DNA of 35,198 nt from DATDVD01 sp035290065 (GCA_035290065.1 DATDVD010000098.1:1-35198), one strand, 5' to 3'; positions 1 to 9,280 are shown, numbered from the stretch's first letter. The notes: a model not told the origin generated them from the letters alone. Numbers and translations: made by a program.

Positions 1-288
1 CCTTTTATCGTGACGATATTGGGCTTCACCAAGAAGAAAACGAATGCTCAATGCCATAAACGCCATGAGCGACTAATACATTTGTGTCGCCATTGAGCAA
101 ACCCTGCTAAAGCACTGCCTATTACCAGCCCTATCACTCCCCCATAGATCATATAACGCACAGCTAGAGTGGCAGGCTGTTCAATCCAAGCTACTTAAAG
201 CTTAACCCACCCTACCATTCCTCACACTTATCTGCCAAGCTACTCTCTCCCCTAGCCCCCCTTCCCCAAGCCCGATATAATAATCCCC
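1..288. other. Left flank, no convincing gene
   Basis: I see no supportable gene here. On the minus strand an open stretch from about 194 down to a stop at 48-50 would encode roughly 48 residues with a Gly-rich hydrophobic segment (around MIYGGVIGLVIGSALAGF). It has no clear start or ribosome binding site and is closed upstream by a stop at 195-197, so it may be the remnant of a membrane protein gene or chance. The last 15 bases contain the icmH promoter, described separately. Confidence 0.5.
276..281 (+). promoter_or_regulatory. icmH -10 box, probable leaderless start
   Basis: A perfect TATAAT lies only 7 nt before the ATG at 289, so the transcript would start at or within a base or two of the start codon. 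No Shine-Dalgarno sequence is seen in the pyrimidine-rich stretch before it. No convincing -35 or PmrA-type repeat is visible upstream. Confidence 0.5.
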
Positions 289-1143
289 ATGACCGATGTC
301 CTCGAAGAACAAACAGCCGCCTCTGGACGGACAAAAACACTCAAACGGACACGAGCCGCTCTGGATCCGGATTCCTTATCCGGATTTAGCTCGTCCTTGT
401 TAAATAAAGACGGGTTTCTCAATCCCAATACCCGACCTCAATCCCATCTTTTTTCCATTTCCAAAGCCGTCAATCCGCTGGTTGCGGCTGCCTCACCTCT
501 TTTCACCTTGGCTACCCAAATTCAAGCCCTTCCTAGTTGTCCGGATATTACTGTATTAAAAGAACAGCTCATTCACGAAGCCAACGCGTTTGAAGGTAAA
601 GCTCAATCGCTGGGTTATCGGCCCCAAATGATTCTCGCCGCCCGTTATTTAGTATGCACCCTGTTGGATGAAACCATTGAAAACACGTCATGGGGCCGCC
701 ACACTCAGTGGAAAAAAAATAATTTATTAAAATTTTTCCACCACCATACCACAGGCGGAAAACGCGTATTTATGATTCTCGAGCGATCCTTAAAAGATCC
801 TGTCCTCTATTTGGATTTAATTGAATTAGGATATATGTGCTTAAGTTTAGGATTAGAAGGTAAACGGAAACACGAAGAAATAGTCAAATGGATGAATGAA
901 TTATACGGCATCATTCGTCAAGAACGCGGTGAAATTTCTCGACAATTATTACTCGCCCCCCCGGAAGAATCCCTGCAACCCTCCTCCAAATGGCGCTTAC
1001 CCCCTATTGGGGTCATTATCACCCTTACGTTAGGTGTATTAACAGCGATTTACTTCCCCTATCAACACCATCTACAGCATTTAACACGCGATGTCGATAA
1101 CACCCTAAAAATTCTGGATACCTATGGAAAAGAAACCCGCTAA
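289..1143 (+). CDS. icmH: IcmH/DotU, T4BSS inner-membrane accessory protein
   Basis: IcmH/DotU works with IcmF at the inner membrane to stabilise the Dot/Icm core complex and is a homologue of TssL of type VI systems. The 284-residue protein has an N-terminal polar tail, then the DotU-type cytoplasmic helical domain at about 60-220 (including the family-like stretch around ARYLVCTLLDETIENTSWG), and one C-terminal membrane segment at about 238-257, the usual topology. Legionella IcmH is slightly shorter. The reading frame overlaps the start of icmF by 20 nt, showing translational coupling. The promoter is so close that the mRNA looks leaderless. A type VI origin is unlikely because every other neighbour is a Dot/Icm gene. 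Confidence 0.93.
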   Translation: MTDVLEEQTAASGRTKTLKRTRAALDPDSLSGFSSSLLNKDGFLNPNTRPQSHLFSISKAVNPLVAAASPLFTLATQIQALPSCPDITVLKEQLIHEANAFEGKAQSLGYRPQMILAARYLVCTLLDETIENTSWGRHTQWKKNNLLKFFHHHTTGGKRVFMILERSLKDPVLYLDLIELGYMCLSLGLEGKRKHEEIVKWMNELYGIIRQERGEISRQLLLAPPEESLQPSSKWRLPPIGVIITLTLGVLTAIYFPYQHHLQHLTRDVDNTLKILDTYGKETR

Positions 1144-4100
1144 ATTCGGCACAAAATTATTTAATCTGCTCTCCTACAAATACGTGATGAATTCTGTAGC
1201 GTTGATGATTTTAGTATGGGGCATCGGCCCCTACATCAGCATTGGAAAATTCACGCCCTTTAGCAGTTTCGATGTACGATTTTTTATTACCCTCGCCTTA
1301 GCCTTGATCTGGCTAGATTATGGTCTTTACTGGTTTCTATTACCCAAACGAACCGCTCAAAAAAATGCGGATGAAGCTATCCAAACCCATCATGACCTTG
1401 AAACCCGGTTAAAAAAACATTTTAAAGCTACGCTGCATTATTTGCGATCCATTAAAGCGTTCTCACTAACCAATCCTTATGTACATCCTTGGATCCTATT
1501 AATAGGACCTAAAAACACCGGAAAAACGACTCTGCTGGCTAGCAGCGATTTAGAACTTCGCTCGCTCCCCCACCGTAATCTAGAGAATGTGCAAAATACA
1601 TTATTTTGGGATTGGTGGGCTAGCGAGCAAGCCGTTTTTATTGATGCAGCGGGCGAATACGTTCTGCCTAAACTCCAGGCTAAAAAAAGTCGGATTCTAT
1701 GGCATTATTTTTCTTCTTTATTAAAACGTTATCGTCCTCGCCAGCCGTTGAGCGCAGCGATTCTGATTCTGGATACATGGACCTTATGTCATTTGGATTC
1801 TCCTCAATATTCTACATTGATGCAACGTTTTACCGATCAGCTGCTGCAGTTACAAACCTACAAATCGCCTGTCCCCATCACAGTGATTATTACCCAATCC
1901 GATAAACTGATGGGATTTAGCGAGTATTTTGAAGATTTAAGTGCTGCAGAGCGAGAAAGCCGTTTTGGTTTCCCTTTCTTAAGTTCCGATCAACAACCAA
2001 TCACACAACAATTTCAAACCCACTTTAACAAAATGATGGTGCAATTAAGTCAGCGTCTATTAATGCGATTGCATCAAGAAAGAAATTTAACTGCTCGTGG
2101 CCGCTTAAAAGAATTTCCCGTCCAGCTAGAACGTTTAAAACCGTATTTAGAAAAATTAATTGCTCAACTGCCTTGGGATGCTAAAACACCTTTAAAAGGT
2201 CTCTATTTTACAAGCTGTTTTCAAACAGTGCCTCACGCTTATTTACTAGAAGATCCCTTTCATGGAAAGAAAAAATCCCTTTCGCAAGCGGCCATTTTAA
2301 AACCAAAGTCATTTTTTATTAAAGAATTGTTAGTACGTCTTAGCAATCCCGATTTATACATGGCTATTCATCACACGTATAAAAATTGGTTACGATTAGC
2401 CAGCATGCCCATTGCGGCATTACTGATTTGTGCCATCGCTCTGTCCTGGCATTATGCTTACCATCAAAGCACAGTGGCTCTTCAAGAAGTGCAATTTGGA
2501 TTACGGCAATTGAATGAACCTGCTAAAACTCACGCGCACCCATGGATAGTTCCCCTCAATGCCTTACAAAGCACCGTGCTCACGTTAGAAGAACACCATG
2601 TAGAGCAGTATAAATACCTCGGCATGCAAGATGCTGATCGTTTACAATCTTCGTCGATTGAACGGTACCATCATCTATTGATAACGCGTTATATACCCTA
2701 TCTTACTCGTACGTTAACTCATTCTCTGAATCAGGGTATTCAATCCAAACCTTATGCCCTGTACTCCACGTTAAAAACCTATTTAATGTTAAGTGATCCT
2801 ACCCACCGACAAGCAGACTATGTAAAGCAATGGTTTTTTCATCGGTGGCAGAAACTCTACCCCGATGACAGCGCTTATCAACATGCATTAATGCGTCATT
2901 TAGAATATGTATTAACGCATGATTTTTTTAATCGCGAGTTTGATGCTCCTCTCGTCGACAAAGCCCGGGATATTTTACAAAAAATGCCTGTGCCCAATTT
3001 GGCGTTTATGATCACGCACGATGCCTATGCTTCCGATACACTTCCCCTGCTTTCCAAACAACACTCTATTTCAGGCATTAATTTAGAAACGCTTTCCATT
3101 CCTGTGTTCTACAGCACACAAAATGTTGAAACTATTTATGAAAAAAATATTCCTCAAACTATCACCGCTCTCATTCAACCCGATTGGGTATTAGGCGATC
3201 ATATTTTTGTCTCTCAAGACACGGCCGAGCAACAAAATATTATTAACCAAACCCGTGCATTGTATTTAAAAAATTATGCTGCTCGCTGGAAAAAAGTATT
3301 GTCCTCCATTCAATTTGACGTACCTCAAACCTTGCAAGACGCTCAATCCCAGGTGCATTTATTAAGCGATACTCATTCCGCTTTTTGGCGACTGGTGAAT
3401 ATTATTTTAGCCAATGCCTCTGTGTATGATCATTATGCGGGACAAACCACTGAGCCCTCCTTAAACCAATTGCACGCCTTGCTGAATGATTTTGCGAACC
3501 ACCAAGCTTTGGCAAAAGCGTATCAAGATCTTAATCAGTATTTAGAGGCTATTATTAACACGCCCGATACTTCCAAAGCCTCTTTCACAGCCGCGCTAAA
3601 ACACGCAACGCCTCATGAAGACAGTGATCCCATCACTCATTTGTTAAATATGAGCGTTGATTTGCCGGAACCGATGAAAACATGGGTAACGAGTATTGTT
3701 GAAAATGCATGGGCCGTTATTCTCGATAGTACTTTGCCTTATATTAATACCGCCTACCAAAACACCGTATTGCCCGTCTACACCGGTACTATTAAAGACG
3801 CTTACCCCCTAGCAAAAGAAGCAAATACCTCCATTCCCCCTGTCGAATTTAGCCGTTTCTTTGGGCCAGAGGGAACGTTAAGCATGTTTTTTAATTATTA
3901 TTTAAAACCCTTTGTTAACACTGAGCATTTTTATTGGACCTGGAAAACCATCGATGGCCGCACATTGCCCTTATCGCAGTTAGATTTGGATATGTTTTTG
4001 CGCGGCTATTTGATTCAACGAATGTTTTTTAACGAAGAATTAGGGCTTCCCCATTTAACCTTTTCATTAAAAGCAGTGGCGCTAAGCCACACTCTACAAT

Positions 4101-4447
4101 CGGTTATTTTAAATGTGGGTGGACAAATGATGACCGTTCATCCGCACGAACAGGTAAAAACACAGCTTACGTGGCCAGGCCCGGATGCAGAATTTGTGAC
4201 ATTGCGATTTGTATTAAAGAATAGTGAAACACCTACGATAACGCAAACAGGGCCGTGGGCACTGTATCAATTATTGGATCAATCGAAGGTGGAAAACACC
4301 GCGAATCCCAAGCACTACAAGGTAATGTTTAAACAAGGCGAAAATGAAGCTGATTTTGAAATCGATACGCCTAAGCTGATCAATCCCTTTGTGCCAAACA
4401 TTATGGATAAATTTAAATTACCCGATGTGTTACAACGACGTCTTTAA
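1124..4447 (+). CDS. icmF: IcmF, T4BSS inner-membrane protein (TssM-like)
   Basis: IcmF pairs with IcmH/DotU in the inner membrane and is needed for stability of the Dot/Icm core. Two membrane segments lie at about 20-45 and 52-75, a Walker A motif GPKNTGKT at about 129-136 in the cytoplasmic domain, and a third membrane segment at about 427-446, followed by a large periplasmic domain. This is the TssM/IcmF topology. At 1107 residues it is longer than Legionella IcmF (about 970), mostly in the periplasmic part. It overlaps icmH and ends just before a strong bidirectional terminator facing the convergent orphan gene. The intact Walker A suggests nucleotide binding, although the need for it varies in the family. 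Confidence 0.93.
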   Translation: MEKKPAKFGTKLFNLLSYKYVMNSVALMILVWGIGPYISIGKFTPFSSFDVRFFITLALALIWLDYGLYWFLLPKRTAQKNADEAIQTHHDLETRLKKHFKATLHYLRSIKAFSLTNPYVHPWILLIGPKNTGKTTLLASSDLELRSLPHRNLENVQNTLFWDWWASEQAVFIDAAGEYVLPKLQAKKSRILWHYFSSLLKRYRPRQPLSAAILILDTWTLCHLDSPQYSTLMQRFTDQLLQLQTYKSPVPITVIITQSDKLMGFSEYFEDLSAAERESRFGFPFLSSDQQPITQQFQTHFNKMMVQLSQRLLMRLHQERNLTARGRLKEFPVQLERLKPYLEKLIAQLPWDAKTPLKGLYFTSCFQTVPHAYLLEDPFHGKKKSLSQAAILKPKSFFIKELLVRLSNPDLYMAIHHTYKNWLRLASMPIAALLICAIALSWHYAYHQSTVALQEVQFGLRQLNEPAKTHAHPWIVPLNALQSTVLTLEEHHVEQYKYLGMQDADRLQSSSIERYHHLLITRYIPYLTRTLTHSLNQGIQSKPYALYSTLKTYLMLSDPTHRQADYVKQWFFHRWQKLYPDDSAYQHALMRHLEYVLTHDFFNREFDAPLVDKARDILQKMPVPNLAFMITHDAYASDTLPLLSKQHSISGINLETLSIPVFYSTQNVETIYEKNIPQTITALIQPDWVLGDHIFVSQDTAEQQNIINQTRALYLKNYAARWKKVLSSIQFDVPQTLQDAQSQVHLLSDTHSAFWRLVNIILANASVYDHYAGQTTEPSLNQLHALLNDFANHQALAKAYQDLNQYLEAIINTPDTSKASFTAALKHATPHEDSDPITHLLNMSVDLPEPMKTWVTSIVENAWAVILDSTLPYINTAYQNTVLPVYTGTIKDAYPLAKEANTSIPPVEFSRFFGPEGTLSMFFNYYLKPFVNTEHFYWTWKTIDGRTLPLSQLDLDMFLRGYLIQRMFFNEELGLPHLTFSLKAVALSHTLQSVILNVGGQMMTVHPHEQVKTQLTWPGPDAEFVTLRFVLKNSETPTITQTGPWALYQLLDQSKVENTANPKHYKVMFKQGENEADFEIDTPKLINPFVPNIMDKFKLPDVLQRRL

Positions 4448-4452
4448 AAGAA

Positions 4453-4469
4453 AGGGGCTTAATGCCCCT
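4453..4469. terminator. Bidirectional terminator, icmF / Ala-rich orphan
   Basis: AGGGGC and GCCCCT form a perfect 6-bp stem with a TTAAT loop, flanked by A-rich sequence on the left and CTTTAAAA on the right, so U-runs follow the hairpin on both strands. It fills most of the 33-nt gap between the convergent icmF stop and the orphan gene stop. Confidence 0.8.
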
Positions 4470-4480
4470 CTTTAAAATTC

Positions 4481-5260
4481 TTATCCTGCTCGAGGACCCC
4501 CCGAAGGCGTTGGTTCTCCTCCAGCTGCTGCCGCGGGTGCACCATGACGACCGAAGACTTGTAATTCTATACCGGGGCTGGCCCCTGGTCTCGGTCCTGT
4601 CGATCCATGTCCCGCGCCAGCGTCACCAGCCGCTGCGGCTGGTACATGAGGTAAAGCTGCACCCGCCGGCGAAACAGGAGTTCCTCCAAATGCCTGTACT
4701 TGACGAGAACGGGCGGCTTGCATGCGGGCTGTAAGGTTATCTACAGCCCCCTCCACTTGACCCAGTACTTGCACCGTTAATTTTCGAGCTTCGTCGTCCT
4801 TATGCCATGCGCCATAACTCTTAACCGTAGAGCGCACATTCCATGCCCGTTTACCAGCCGCTGCCCCCGCTGCCAAAGCCATCACTAACGCCATCAATGG
4901 ATTGGTTATCAATTGGGAAAAGGATTCCCATAACTCACTGGCTTTGGAGCTTAGCTTTAATTCTTTTTTGACGAATGTTCTAAATCGTTCACCAGCTTTG
5001 GCTGGATCGTCGGGATTTTCCTCTTCCGACTTCTGGAATCTTTCAACGAGCTTATCGTATTCTTTTTTTAGCTTAATCGCTTTCTCAGATAAAGAACCCA
5101 TGCCGCCAGCCGGGGCTTGGGGCGCAGACCGTGTTCCAGCAGAAGCTGCCGGAGAACCCGTAGCTGCAGCCGTAGAACCTGCTGCCGCAGAACTCGCTGC
5201 TGCAGGATCTGCTGCTGAAGTTGCAGGATCACGGGGTCTTTGGCTACCACCTCGCATCAT
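4481..5260 (-). CDS. Unrecognised Ala/Pro/Gly-rich protein with PmrA-type promoter
   Basis: I do not recognise this 259-residue protein. It has three parts: an Ala/Ser/Pro-rich N-terminus (about 1-52), a charged helical middle (about 53-190) containing an Ala-rich hydrophobic stretch (around NPLMALVMALAAGAAAG), and a Gly/Pro/Ala-rich C-terminus. The first ATG of two in a row follows a GAGGT ribosome binding site 8 nt away. It is monocistronic, with a PmrA-type box and TATAAT just upstream and a terminator just downstream. The last third is visibly more GC-rich than neighbouring genes. In Legionella the space between icmB and icmF holds tphA, but this protein lacks transporter-like membrane segments. 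A secreted substrate or system-specific chaperone are possible roles, inferred from regulation and position only. Confidence 0.75.
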   Translation of the reverse strand: MMRGGSQRPRDPATSAADPAAASSAAAGSTAAATGSPAASAGTRSAPQAPAGGMGSLSEKAIKLKKEYDKLVERFQKSEEENPDDPAKAGERFRTFVKKELKLSSKASELWESFSQLITNPLMALVMALAAGAAAGKRAWNVRSTVKSYGAWHKDDEARKLTVQVLGQVEGAVDNLTARMQAARSRQVQAFGGTPVSPAGAALPHVPAAAAGDAGAGHGSTGPRPGASPGIELQVFGRHGAPAAAAGGEPTPSGGPRAG

Positions 5261-5307
5261 AGGGAGTTACCTCATTAAAATGAATAATAAATCAGACCAA
5301 TAAGACT

Positions 5308-5340
5308 ATTATACCCCAAAAACCTTAAGGAAACCTTAAA
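5308..5340 (-). promoter_or_regulatory. PmrA-type promoter of the Ala-rich orphan
   Basis: Read on the minus strand, TTTAA-N6-CTTAA (5340 down to 5325) is followed 11 nt later by a perfect TATAAT (5313 down to 5308). No -35 hexamer is seen, as expected for an activator-dependent promoter. The repeat matches the PmrA binding arrangement known in Legionella and Coxiella and abuts the stop codon of the second icmD copy. Confidence 0.75.
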
Positions 5341-5727
5341 TTAGCTCCCGCCAATCAGCTTCTCAATGCCCGAGCCGCTCACTTGGGAAACATGGGCATC
5401 CGAGCCTAGCAAGGTGGTGCCGGCGGTGGGGATTAGAATGGGAAACATCGTTAGCCCTGACCCAATCAAGAGCAAGGTTAACCCTTGGCTTAAGGGAACC
5501 TGGGTAGGGTTGAGCTTATGTTGATGAAATTTAAAGAAAGCCGCCATTATAAAGCCAATACCCGCAATTAAGGCAATGACTTGTAGCATTTTGGCGAGGC
5601 TTTCGACCGTACTCGCCACATTACTGGCAATGGTCTGCAGACCGATATAACTACCGGTCTGCGCCATGGCTATAGTTGAAAGACTAATCAGTCCAATAAA
5701 AAGGCCCGCCTTTTGCACATGCCTCAT
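5341..5727 (-). CDS. icmD: IcmD/DotP, second copy
   Basis: IcmD/DotP is a small inner-membrane protein of the Dot/Icm complex. The 128-residue product has a signal-like N-terminal hydrophobic segment ending AMAQTG, then two membrane segments around the motif FKFHQHKLNPTQVP, which is conserved in IcmD. The ATG at 5727 is chosen because GAGGT precedes it at good distance; an upstream TTG in frame at 5757 would extend it by 10 residues and overlap nothing useful. It lies 16 nt after the first copy and is almost identical to it from the FHQHK region to the C-terminal GGS, while the N-termini differ. This is a tandem duplication. Confidence 0.9.
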   Translation of the reverse strand: MRHVQKAGLFIGLISLSTIAMAQTGSYIGLQTIASNVASTVESLAKMLQVIALIAGIGFIMAAFFKFHQHKLNPTQVPLSQGLTLLLIGSGLTMFPILIPTAGTTLLGSDAHVSQVSGSGIEKLIGGS

Positions 5728-5743
5728 TTTGGAATACCTCAGC

Positions 5744-6193
5744 TTAAGAGCCCCCAATCAAATTCTCAATACCCGACCCTTGCACGTTGGACACTTTAGC
5801 TTTCGTGCCTAAAAAGGTAGTACCCGCGGTAGGAATCAAGATAGGGAACAACGTAAGGCCCGCACCAATTAAAATCAAAGTTAACCCTTGGCTCAAAGGT
5901 ACTTGAGTAGGATTGAGTTTGTGTTGATGAAATTTAAAGAAAGCGGCCATAATAAATCCAATGCCGGCGATTAATGAAATCACTTCGAGCATTTTAGCCA
6001 AGCTTTCTACCGTGCCAGAAACGTTGCTAGCAATGGTTTTTAAACCCACCACACTTCCACCTCCTGGTGCAGCTGCCCAGGCACTGCTACTCAAAGTAAG
6101 CCCTAAAACGGCGATCATATAAATTCCACTGCCTGCTAATAAAGCCAAGGCTCGCGGTAGAATAGTTCTGCGTAGTAACGATATCAATGACAT
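5744..6193 (-). CDS. icmD: IcmD/DotP, first copy
   Basis: This 149-residue IcmD/DotP has an N-terminal hydrophobic leader (about 10-40), then two membrane segments flanking FKFHQHKLNPTQVP and a C-terminal conserved IGGS end. Its length is close to the about 132 residues of Legionella IcmD. The ATG is preceded by a strong GAGGGGG site. It lies 84 nt downstream of icmB, a gap that contains a possible separate promoter. The downstream neighbour is a second, very similar copy. Both copies keep an open frame and conserved motif, so neither looks decayed. Confidence 0.92.
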   Translation of the reverse strand: MSLISLLRRTILPRALALLAGSGIYMIAVLGLTLSSSAWAAAPGGGSVVGLKTIASNVSGTVESLAKMLEVISLIAGIGFIMAAFFKFHQHKLNPTQVPLSQGLTLILIGAGLTLFPILIPTAGTTFLGTKAKVSNVQGSGIENLIGGS

Positions 6194-6214
6194 GTTTTCC
6201 CCCTCGGTTAAAAT

Positions 6215-6243
6215 TTAACATCCTTGTCGTCATCCCTTGTCAA
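6215..6243 (-). promoter_or_regulatory. Possible promoter before the icmD pair
   Basis: On the minus strand TTGACA (6243 down to 6238) is followed after 17 nt by TGTTAA (6220 down to 6215). The -35 is perfect and the spacing ideal, but the -10 is poor. It would allow the duplicated icmD pair to be expressed apart from the long upstream operon. Confidence 0.35.
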
Positions 6244-6277
6244 CGTATGATGGTCAATAATAACAACGCGACGACAT

Positions 6278-9200
6278 TTATTTTTCTAGGCGATTATACT
6301 CTTCAATCATCTCTTTGATAAGCCCTTCTATCACACTTTCTTTGGCTTCATCATCGAGTACGCTGCCCTCTTCTCGAAATTCGGCATACCGCTCTTCAAT
6401 TAATTTTGTGGCTGTGCCTCCTGGGAATTTAGTGGCTAACATACGCCGAGCCTCTTTGGGGCCAATCAACTGGTACAATCGATTACGTAAATTCGCATCT
6501 TCTGCGGTGGTGGTGAATGCCCATAGCTCAATCGGTCCTAACGTAGAGGTAAGCAGTTGGGTATTCATGCCTTCCTTCGTGGCAAATTGTGCTAAAAAGG
6601 TGGCGCCCCCTTCTTTGGGACCGTGCACACGATTTTTAAGGGCGATTTGAGCACTTTCCGACAGGCCAAACACCTGTGCTGTCTTACGCACCGCTTGTTC
6701 AGGACCCGCATACATAATAAATACGGACGTGGCAAACTCTACCATTACCGAATCAAAATCTTCCAGAGATTGCGATAACAGCGCTACTTGTACTTTCCAT
6801 TTACGGCCTTCTCGCATATCTTGAATCACTTGTTCGCGTACCGATTGCGCTTTGGAGGTTCGGTGAAATTCATCCAACACAATGCGTTTCGGATCTTCGC
6901 GAATTTGACGAATGCGTTCTTGATGATAGGTGCGATACAGCTCCGGCATATCGGTTACATTATCTTCGGTGAGAAAATAATGGCGGCCCAATACATAGCG
7001 CGCCAACATATACATCACGGCTGTTTGTCGATTGGCGGTATCTCCGCCAGAACGCGCCACTTCGTCTAAATCCAACGAAACCACGCGGGCGTCTCCCAAA
7101 TCAAACTGAGTGACTTGAGCAATAATCGGATATTCTCGCACGGCGCCTGACATCATTCGCGAATAGGCTTGAATTAAAGGCTCACCGGTTGGCACGATGA
7201 TTTTTCCGTATAAATCTTGAATGGCAGGTAATCGACAAATAGCAGCTACATCGGCTAATACGGGTATAGCATGGCGCTGGGCCAACATGGCTTCGTGAAT
7301 AAATCCTGCCATAAAGAGCGCATCGGTGATTTCCCACCACGTCGTGCGTTTGTCCGCCACAAATCCCATTTCATCGAGCACACCGTCAATAACCTCTTCT
7401 ACATGAGCGGCATACGTGTTGGGATTTCCATCATCTGCAAACGCTTTATACAATTCATCCACCACCAAGCCCGACATATCCGACACACCGTCATATGGTT
7501 TATCGCCACCGACGGGTGTGGCTAACAACGTTAAAAAATTCACTAAGAAACTGCGTTCTTGAGGCGTGGGATAACGACAACCCAATTGGGTATCAAATGG
7601 ATTAATCGCATATTCAGGCCGCATGCGTAAGCGATGATAAGCAACCAAATGTTTTTGTTTGGGAGGAAGTGCATCTTTTAGCAATAGAATTAAGCCACTG
7701 CTAGAAGGCCCAATATCTACAATGGAAATACGCGGTAATCGTTGCAAACCGGAGGATAAACACACCGCTAAATTAATGGCATTCGATAATACGGATTTAC
7801 CGGAACCCGGTCTTGCATAAAATAAATCAATCCACGTAGTTTGTTGACTCGAACCGGGGTGATACGGCCAGGGTTTACCATCGGGTGAACGAAATAAAAT
7901 AGCCCCTGTTTTCCACGGGGACGCGGGGCGAAATAAAGGCAACATATACAACACATCCGAAAAAGGTGCAATGGAGGCGGTGGCAACACTTTCAGGCGAA
8001 ACACCTAATGCACTCGAAATTACACCTCCAAAGGTATCACCGGATACTTCAGACACGTCACATGAGCCCCATCCCTCAATTGATCGAGCTAATAATGAGG
8101 CGCGCGATCGCAGCAATTTCTCTTCTCCCACCGGCGCCCATGTAGCAGCTGCAACTCGTAATTTTACAACCGCATCATCCGTATTAATATTAATATATTC
8201 GAGCAATTTTAATGAATCGTGAATCAATCGATTTTGAGCAGAGGTGAAACTTAATACGGAAGATAATATTTCCCGCATTCGAAAGGATTCTAATCCATGG
8301 CTGTCAATTAAGAATGACATACGCCACGGGATATGAGCTTGTAGTGTTCTTGAAAATAACCGAACGAAGGTTTGAATATCTTTGGGGAACAAATCAATGT
8401 ACACACAGGAATAAATTCGATCACCTACTCGTGCGGTTCGCAAATCTTTATTCACAGCATCGCGAGGAATAATTTGTTTCGCCAATTCTGGCCATAAAAG
8501 ATCGGCAATATTACCCTTGGTATTATTATATTCTTTAGGGGTCACTTTATCACCCGGTAACACTGGGCTCCATTTTTCATCGGTAAAATCGGGGTCTATC
8601 GATCGACGCATGCAATATATAGCTTCATGTACTTCCAATACACGCGAGACTAATCCCCAACTTTCAAAATCCCCATTCACCAATCGTACAAACGAATCGT
8701 GGCTCTCGCGTAATTCAGGAACGGCGGCCAAAATATTTTGAGTCTGCGAAAATATCGGTGCTTTGCTATCTTTTAAAGCTTTTCGTTTATCTTTTTGAGC
8801 ACGTTTTAATTGTTCACGAGTCAGGGAAGATAAATGCGTCCACAAGACGAGATAGACTTCTTCGTGAGCACAATAATGCGATAAAAATTCCAAGCGTTCT
8901 TGAAACAAATCTTCCAGAGATAAATTTAAGCGCTGAGCCGTATCGTGGGCCGGTGCAAAAATATTTCTAATATCGTCCCGTACTAATTCTTTATCGTAAT
9001 TAAAATACACTTGTATAGCATGGCCAGGTTGAGACAGACTGGTTTGTAAGGATTGTTGAAGACCGCTGTGAATGCGGTCAAATTCTTCTCGACCAATCAA
9101 TGATTTTACGCCAGAGACTTGAATAATCGACATCAAGGAACCATCGTGTGCTACTAATACGGTAGGGCTATCCGCTGTTTGAATATCACAATAAGAAGCC

Positions 9201-9280
9201 GTGGTTTGCTTAAGAGACGTTCCCGCCCACGCTAAAAACGTATCAAAACCACTTAAAAAAGATTCTACGATGTTTGCCAT
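6278..9280 (-). CDS. icmB: IcmB/DotO, T4BSS VirB4-like ATPase
   Basis: IcmB/DotO is the VirB4-type ATPase that assembles at the inner-membrane base of the channel with DotB. The 1000-residue length matches Legionella IcmB (about 1009). A Walker A motif RPGSGKS lies near residues 490-496 and the Walker B-like stretch RIVLDEFHRT near 795-805. There is no signal peptide, consistent with a cytoplasmic ATPase. The ATG at 9280 has AAGGA upstream. It follows icmJ with a short gap, the same icmJ-icmB order as in Legionella. Confidence 0.96.
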   Translation of the reverse strand: MANIVESFLSGFDTFLAWAGTSLKQTTASYCDIQTADSPTVLVAHDGSLMSIIQVSGVKSLIGREEFDRIHSGLQQSLQTSLSQPGHAIQVYFNYDKELVRDDIRNIFAPAHDTAQRLNLSLEDLFQERLEFLSHYCAHEEVYLVLWTHLSSLTREQLKRAQKDKRKALKDSKAPIFSQTQNILAAVPELRESHDSFVRLVNGDFESWGLVSRVLEVHEAIYCMRRSIDPDFTDEKWSPVLPGDKVTPKEYNNTKGNIADLLWPELAKQIIPRDAVNKDLRTARVGDRIYSCVYIDLFPKDIQTFVRLFSRTLQAHIPWRMSFLIDSHGLESFRMREILSSVLSFTSAQNRLIHDSLKLLEYININTDDAVVKLRVAAATWAPVGEEKLLRSRASLLARSIEGWGSCDVSEVSGDTFGGVISSALGVSPESVATASIAPFSDVLYMLPLFRPASPWKTGAILFRSPDGKPWPYHPGSSQQTTWIDLFYARPGSGKSVLSNAINLAVCLSSGLQRLPRISIVDIGPSSSGLILLLKDALPPKQKHLVAYHRLRMRPEYAINPFDTQLGCRYPTPQERSFLVNFLTLLATPVGGDKPYDGVSDMSGLVVDELYKAFADDGNPNTYAAHVEEVIDGVLDEMGFVADKRTTWWEITDALFMAGFIHEAMLAQRHAIPVLADVAAICRLPAIQDLYGKIIVPTGEPLIQAYSRMMSGAVREYPIIAQVTQFDLGDARVVSLDLDEVARSGGDTANRQTAVMYMLARYVLGRHYFLTEDNVTDMPELYRTYHQERIRQIREDPKRIVLDEFHRTSKAQSVREQVIQDMREGRKWKVQVALLSQSLEDFDSVMVEFATSVFIMYAGPEQAVRKTAQVFGLSESAQIALKNRVHGPKEGGATFLAQFATKEGMNTQLLTSTLGPIELWAFTTTAEDANLRNRLYQLIGPKEARRMLATKFPGGTATKLIEERYAEFREEGSVLDDEAKESVIEGLIKEMIEEYNRLEK

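Noticed and set aside
48..194. Short minus-strand frame encoding a Gly-rich hydrophobic segment.
   Set aside because: It lacks a start, ribosome binding site and recognisable family; it may be a remnant but cannot be supported as a gene.
289..4447. icmH and icmF as part of a type VI secretion system (tssL, tssM).
   Set aside because: The two families are homologous, but no other type VI gene is present and all neighbours are Dot/Icm genes.
4902..5303. Plus-strand open frame of 133 codons opposite the Ala-rich gene.
   Set aside because: It mirrors the GC-rich minus-strand codons, has no ribosome binding site, and would run through the PmrA-type promoter region; the minus-strand gene has promoter, binding site and terminator.
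5728..5757. TTG start for the second icmD copy.
   Set aside because: The ATG at 5727 has a good ribosome binding site and gives a proper signal-like N-terminus.
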